Assembly: GCA_020746105.1 (NCBI GenBank)
Contig: CM036620.1
Coordinates: 2,123,118 to 2,187,117 of the forward strand
Origin: Trogon surrucura
Lineage: Eukaryota; Chordata; Aves; Trogoniformes; Trogonidae
Length of the DNA: 64,000 nucleotides
Direction of reading: 5' to 3'
The first letter of the stretch is position 1; each line of letters starts with the position of its first letter. A program made the position numbers and the translations under genes. Below are positions 60,611 through 64,000 of this stretch, piece by piece. Below the pieces are notes generated by a model. The model searched no databases, was not told where the DNA came from, and saw only the letters and a list, made by a program, of their open reading frames with translations.

Positions 60611-62389
60611 TTTATTTCTTCATATTTGTTTCATTTCAAAAAAATGTTGAAAGCTTTTGCAAATTTTTCTCTGTCTGCAGGACTTGTTACTTTGCTCTGA
60701 AAGCGAATTGAATTGGCTTGGCATGATTTATCCCTAACAAAGTCGTGCAGGCTTCTATTCACCTCTTTATTTTGACCACACTCCCTGGTTATCTAGTCTT
60801 GAGGTTTGGGGTTCATTTACCTAATAAAATATACGGTAGATTTTTGTTTGAAAGCTCTGTTTCCCTCCTTACTTATGCCTGCCTTAACTAGCACTGCTCT
60901 GCATAAGTGTAGAGGAAGAAGGAAATGTAGATCTCTGTATGTACCCTGACAAAAATGTCAAGTGGTCTTCCAAAGCTTCTAAATGTAAAAGATTAATGCA
61001 ATAAAGAATAGAGACTGATATGTAGATTTTAAGGCTTTTTAAAGGAGAAAATATATCTTCTGTCCAGTTGGACCCTACAGAATTAAAACTAAGGCTGAAA
61101 TCACATGTGCAAGCTAGCCTTGTGGTCCATGTAACTTGGCACAGGGATCCTGAACAGCAGATTCCCCCACACTGACGATTTCTGAAGGGCAACCACCACA
61201 CCCACATGTAAGTCAGAGATGGCACACTTGAGATTTAACAAGGCTGTTGTAACAGAGTGGCGTTACTTGTTAGCTGAACCAGCTCAATACCTTTATGTAC
61301 GGTTTTCATTTTTTTTTACTTCTTATTCTACATCAGGTTTTTTGATTGCTTTTTGTTCTGGGTTCTTTGTGTTTTCTTTCCTTGTGCCTGGCAGAGCTGT
61401 TGTGGCATCATGATTCCCTTGAGCATGGCTGTTTTGCAGACTTGCTGCTGTTGTCTTATCCAACTTCAGCTTTTAGAACAGGGTAGGTTTCTCCATGGAA
61501 ATGAGACAAGGAAACGTGTGTCAACAAGTTCTAAAATCTGTGCAGTTTGTGTTCTGCTCATAAAAAGCTAGGAAGATTTTCTTCGCATGTACCAGTTGGT
61601 TTATATGGGGAACAAGCGTAAATGCATTGCTCCTTAAATGAGAAAGCAGAAACACAAAATCAAATGACTTCTAAGAGAGATGTTGTCTTGTGCCTGTGCC
61701 GTGGGATTAGTTTTAAGAGTATAAAGATTCAGAGTTTGCTTATTTTATGACCTCTGTAATCACTTGGGAAACTGTTACTTGTTTATGTGCTGATTCCTAT
61801 TGCCAGCTAGGCAGTTTCTTTTCTATTCTAAATGAAAGAGCATCTTGCTCTTTCTGTTACAGCGGCACAGTACCCACATACTACTTGACATTCCTAGATA
61901 TTTACTATAATTTACAAAACAGTAAGATTTGTTTTGCATAATAAGTTTTCATAAGTAAAAACAAAAGGAGCCAAAGCTGTATAAATTGGTCTTTTATGGC
62001 AACCCCCCACAGTTGTGCCAAAGGAAAAAGTAAGATTCAAAACCTTTCAAAGAGGTAATAGTAATGAGAAATCAAAACTTATTGAAACATTTAACAGTCT
62101 TGTGAGCAAACAACACACAAGTTGATGTATTCTGAATAATTTCTCAGTTAGTTCAACCACAAAATAAGATAATGGAAAGACTTGTAGCATAAATGTAATG
62201 ATGATAGGGCCAATGTATCTGTATTAGTGAGCAACCAGAGAAAATTTTGGGGTATTGTTCCTACATGTACATCTCTTCAGAAACAATTATCTGCTTTGCT
62301 TTTCCCCCACTCTGCTCTCCTGCCTTTGACCATTTATTTAACTTCTCCTTAACTAGATTGCCAGCCTTGTTAAATTGTGATGCGGGAGT
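60611..62389. other. Non-coding stretch
   Basis: No gene or repeat is recognised. The 113-codon minus-strand frame at 60884-61225 and the plus frames at 61219-61571 lack family features. Confidence 0.45.
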
Positions 62390-62650
62390 GAAGGCTTTGC
62401 TATTTTTCAGTCTACTCCATCTGACGGCAGATGAAGTCACTTCAAGGAAGCCGTATGCTGTTCATAATGGAAATTACAGCCACTCCCGTGGCAAAATTTG
62501 TTTCTGCTCTCACCTATTTGCAACGACCTAAAATTTTACAGCCGGAGACGTTCATACTAATGTTTATCCTGGAAAGCACATACACAGTAACCAAGGGTGT
62601 GGATTTACTGCATGTAATTACTGTATATTGAAATCTTCTGTTGCACCGTG
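62390..62650. promoter_or_regulatory. Candidate conserved non-coding element
   Basis: Mixed-composition block with CpGs near 62425, 62451, 62488, 62523 and 62547, the paired E-boxes at 62418-62433 and a GGAAATTACAGCC segment near 62470. Two plus frames pass through it but neither has a recognisable product. The limits are approximate. Confidence 0.28.
62418..62433. promoter_or_regulatory. Paired E-boxes in inverted repeat
   Basis: CATCTG and CAGATG are separated by ACGG, a perfect 6-base inverted repeat. CAGATG is the E-box preferred by proneural bHLH factors of the NeuroD, Neurogenin and Atoh families. Use by such a factor is inference. Confidence 0.5.
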
Positions 62651-63458
62651 ATGTGAACCGAACAGTGCTCCACAGATTCATAGTTCCAGCTTGTTGTTCT
62701 CTTGTACACAGCTCCTGAGCGGATTAGGAGTTAGGCTTCCCAAAGAGTGACTTGCATTTGAGAGTTTTTGCTCACACAAGCTGATTAGTCATTTTTAGGG
62801 AGTGAAGATGAAGGGCATTAGAGGATTTCCATAGTTTTGATGAGTGATTTTGGAGATCAGTATTGAACAGGTAGTCAGTTCAAATGAGCCAAGAGAGAAT
62901 GCAAACATTTAGTTACGGAAATAACTTTATTCACTGAAGCGGTCTTTCCAAGACAGATTTTTGACTTAAAAGCCTTTTCTTCTGAACACTTGTAATGCAC
63001 TGTCTTGCTCAGTTAATAGCATTTGAGGCATTTGAATCTAAGAAACCTGCACTGCACCTGGCAACCCAGACTCCAAAAGCAAACAAACCATCTCCACGAA
63101 GGTGCTTGTTTTCAAAAAAAAATCACTTTGTCCAGACCTCCCAGGAGCTAGCACCAAGAGATCTCCCTGCCAGCTGCTCAGCACAGCTGCTTTTCTCTAG
63201 GATGCTTGGCTTTTTTTTTCTTCATCTTGGGAATTATTGAAAAGACCGGGGCAAGGGAAAGATTCTTTATCTCATCACACACCAGGACTTGCCACACATG
63301 TGTAGAGGTCCAGCATTCCTGGCAAGCGCTGGATTTACTGCCCAGGTGCGTACTGCTTCTACTTGGCCGCTTGCCTGCAGTGTGATGGACTCACGAGGGT
63401 CCCCTCTAAAGGGAGTGGTAGTCTGTGGTAGCCTGTGTCCCATTCTGTGAGTACTCAC
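62651..63458. other. Non-coding stretch
   Basis: The composition becomes GC-richer from about 63240 onward. The plus frame of 81 codons at 62995-63240 has no recognisable family. Confidence 0.45.
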
Positions 63459-63577
63459 CACAGAAGCCTGGGGACTGAATGTCACCAGGAATGGCCAGGG
63501 ACCAAAGCGCTCACCCCAGGAGGCTGTCAGGCTGAACTCTTCCTCCATAACACTAAGGCCCTGCCCTGGAGCCAAAG
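63459..63577 (-). CDS. Possible minus-strand exon, family unknown
   Basis: On the minus strand a 119-base block follows an acceptor (CTTGATTCTGTCTCAG) and precedes a consensus donor (GTGAGTAC). Only one frame is open: two bases complete an upstream codon, then 39 codons end at the donor. It includes MEEEFSLTASWGERFGPWP. The block is GC-rich for the window and lies within a wider GC-richer segment (63240-63620) whose minus strand is open for 112 codons. I do not recognise the peptide. A co-opted fragment of an old endogenous element or a lineage-specific transcript are alternatives. Confidence 0.25.
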
Positions 63578-64000
63578 CTGAGACAGAATCAAGAGGCTGA
63601 CTCAATTCGGGTTGATTCCTGTGCTTTTTCCCACATAAACATGTGCAAACAGGCTGTAAACCTCAAACCATGCAGTCACACAAGCAGTGACAACACTTGA
63701 TCGTGTGGAGAGAGCAGTGGAAGACGGGTGGCTGTTTATTCTCCAACTATTTCCATCTCTGATGTCTTGCTAAGCCTGTCACTCGGTAACGTGTAACATG
63801 GACACTGATATTGGTCACCAGACAAAACACGTAACTGATACAGTTCAACATAGAATATACATATTCATCTGCAATCTACCTCCTTTGTGATCTGTGGGGG
63901 TATGCTGAAATAATACAGAGCCTAAATTAAATCTTGGACAGAAAAGCAGAGTAGCAAACCAGTGATTTTTCCTCCCAAGTGTATCTTTCTTTTCTAAATA
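63578..64000. other. Non-coding end of window
   Basis: I see nothing supportable. The GC-rich segment ends near 63620, after which composition returns to background. Confidence 0.5.

Noticed and set aside
1-64000. tRNA, rRNA, CRISPR array, bacterial operon or phage features
   Set aside because: I found no tRNA arms with a B-box, no rRNA-like blocks, no regularly spaced repeats and no closely packed coding. The window is vertebrate non-coding DNA.

Overview
The window looks like bird (at least sauropsid) nuclear DNA. The main evidence is remnants of CR1, the dominant retrotransposon of bird genomes: two clear copies on the plus strand (about 529-794 and 16368-16512), one older copy on the minus strand (about 60419-60610) and one doubtful scrap near 10774. 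The rest is AT-rich, CpG-poor, unusually low in repeats and single-copy in appearance. No open frame exceeds about 155 codons and there is no CpG island, rRNA or tRNA. I recognise no protein family in any reading frame. The window is therefore most simply an intergenic stretch, or the inside of very long introns, of a vertebrate chromosome.

Layout. 1-5400: a CR1 tail, then featureless AT-rich DNA with one splice-bounded open block at 3457-3556. 5400-10500: a CpG-richer block, a strand-asymmetric G/T tract, two more splice-bounded open blocks (8312-8355, 9868-9925) and a possible CTCF motif. 10500-25200: mostly plain sequence with a CR1 tail, a back-to-back TEAD-type site near 20006, a possible exon or conserved block at 23296-23379, and a strong CTCF motif at 25200. 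25200-37000: plain sequence with two stretches (30030-30353 and 34470-34680) that resemble conserved non-coding elements. 37000-48900: a CpG-richer block around a perfect 22-bp palindrome, and candidate exons at 38588, 41896 and 48730. 48900-64000: a second good CTCF motif at 56651, the old CR1 copy, a paired E-box element at 62418 and a GC-richer minus-strand block with splice signals at 63459-63577.

How parts may work together. Three plus-strand blocks (3457-3556, 8312-8355, 9868-9925) have compatible splice phases, so they could belong to one transcript. Blocks this short pass such tests by chance often, so I hold this at low confidence. The better-supported picture is regulatory: up to three CTCF-type motifs all pointing the same way, and several islands of richer composition holding homeodomain, octamer, E-box or TEAD-type motifs. 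That is the usual look of a gene-poor neighbourhood around a developmental gene. I see no new biological system here. The candidate exons and islands below need alignment or RNA data to settle.
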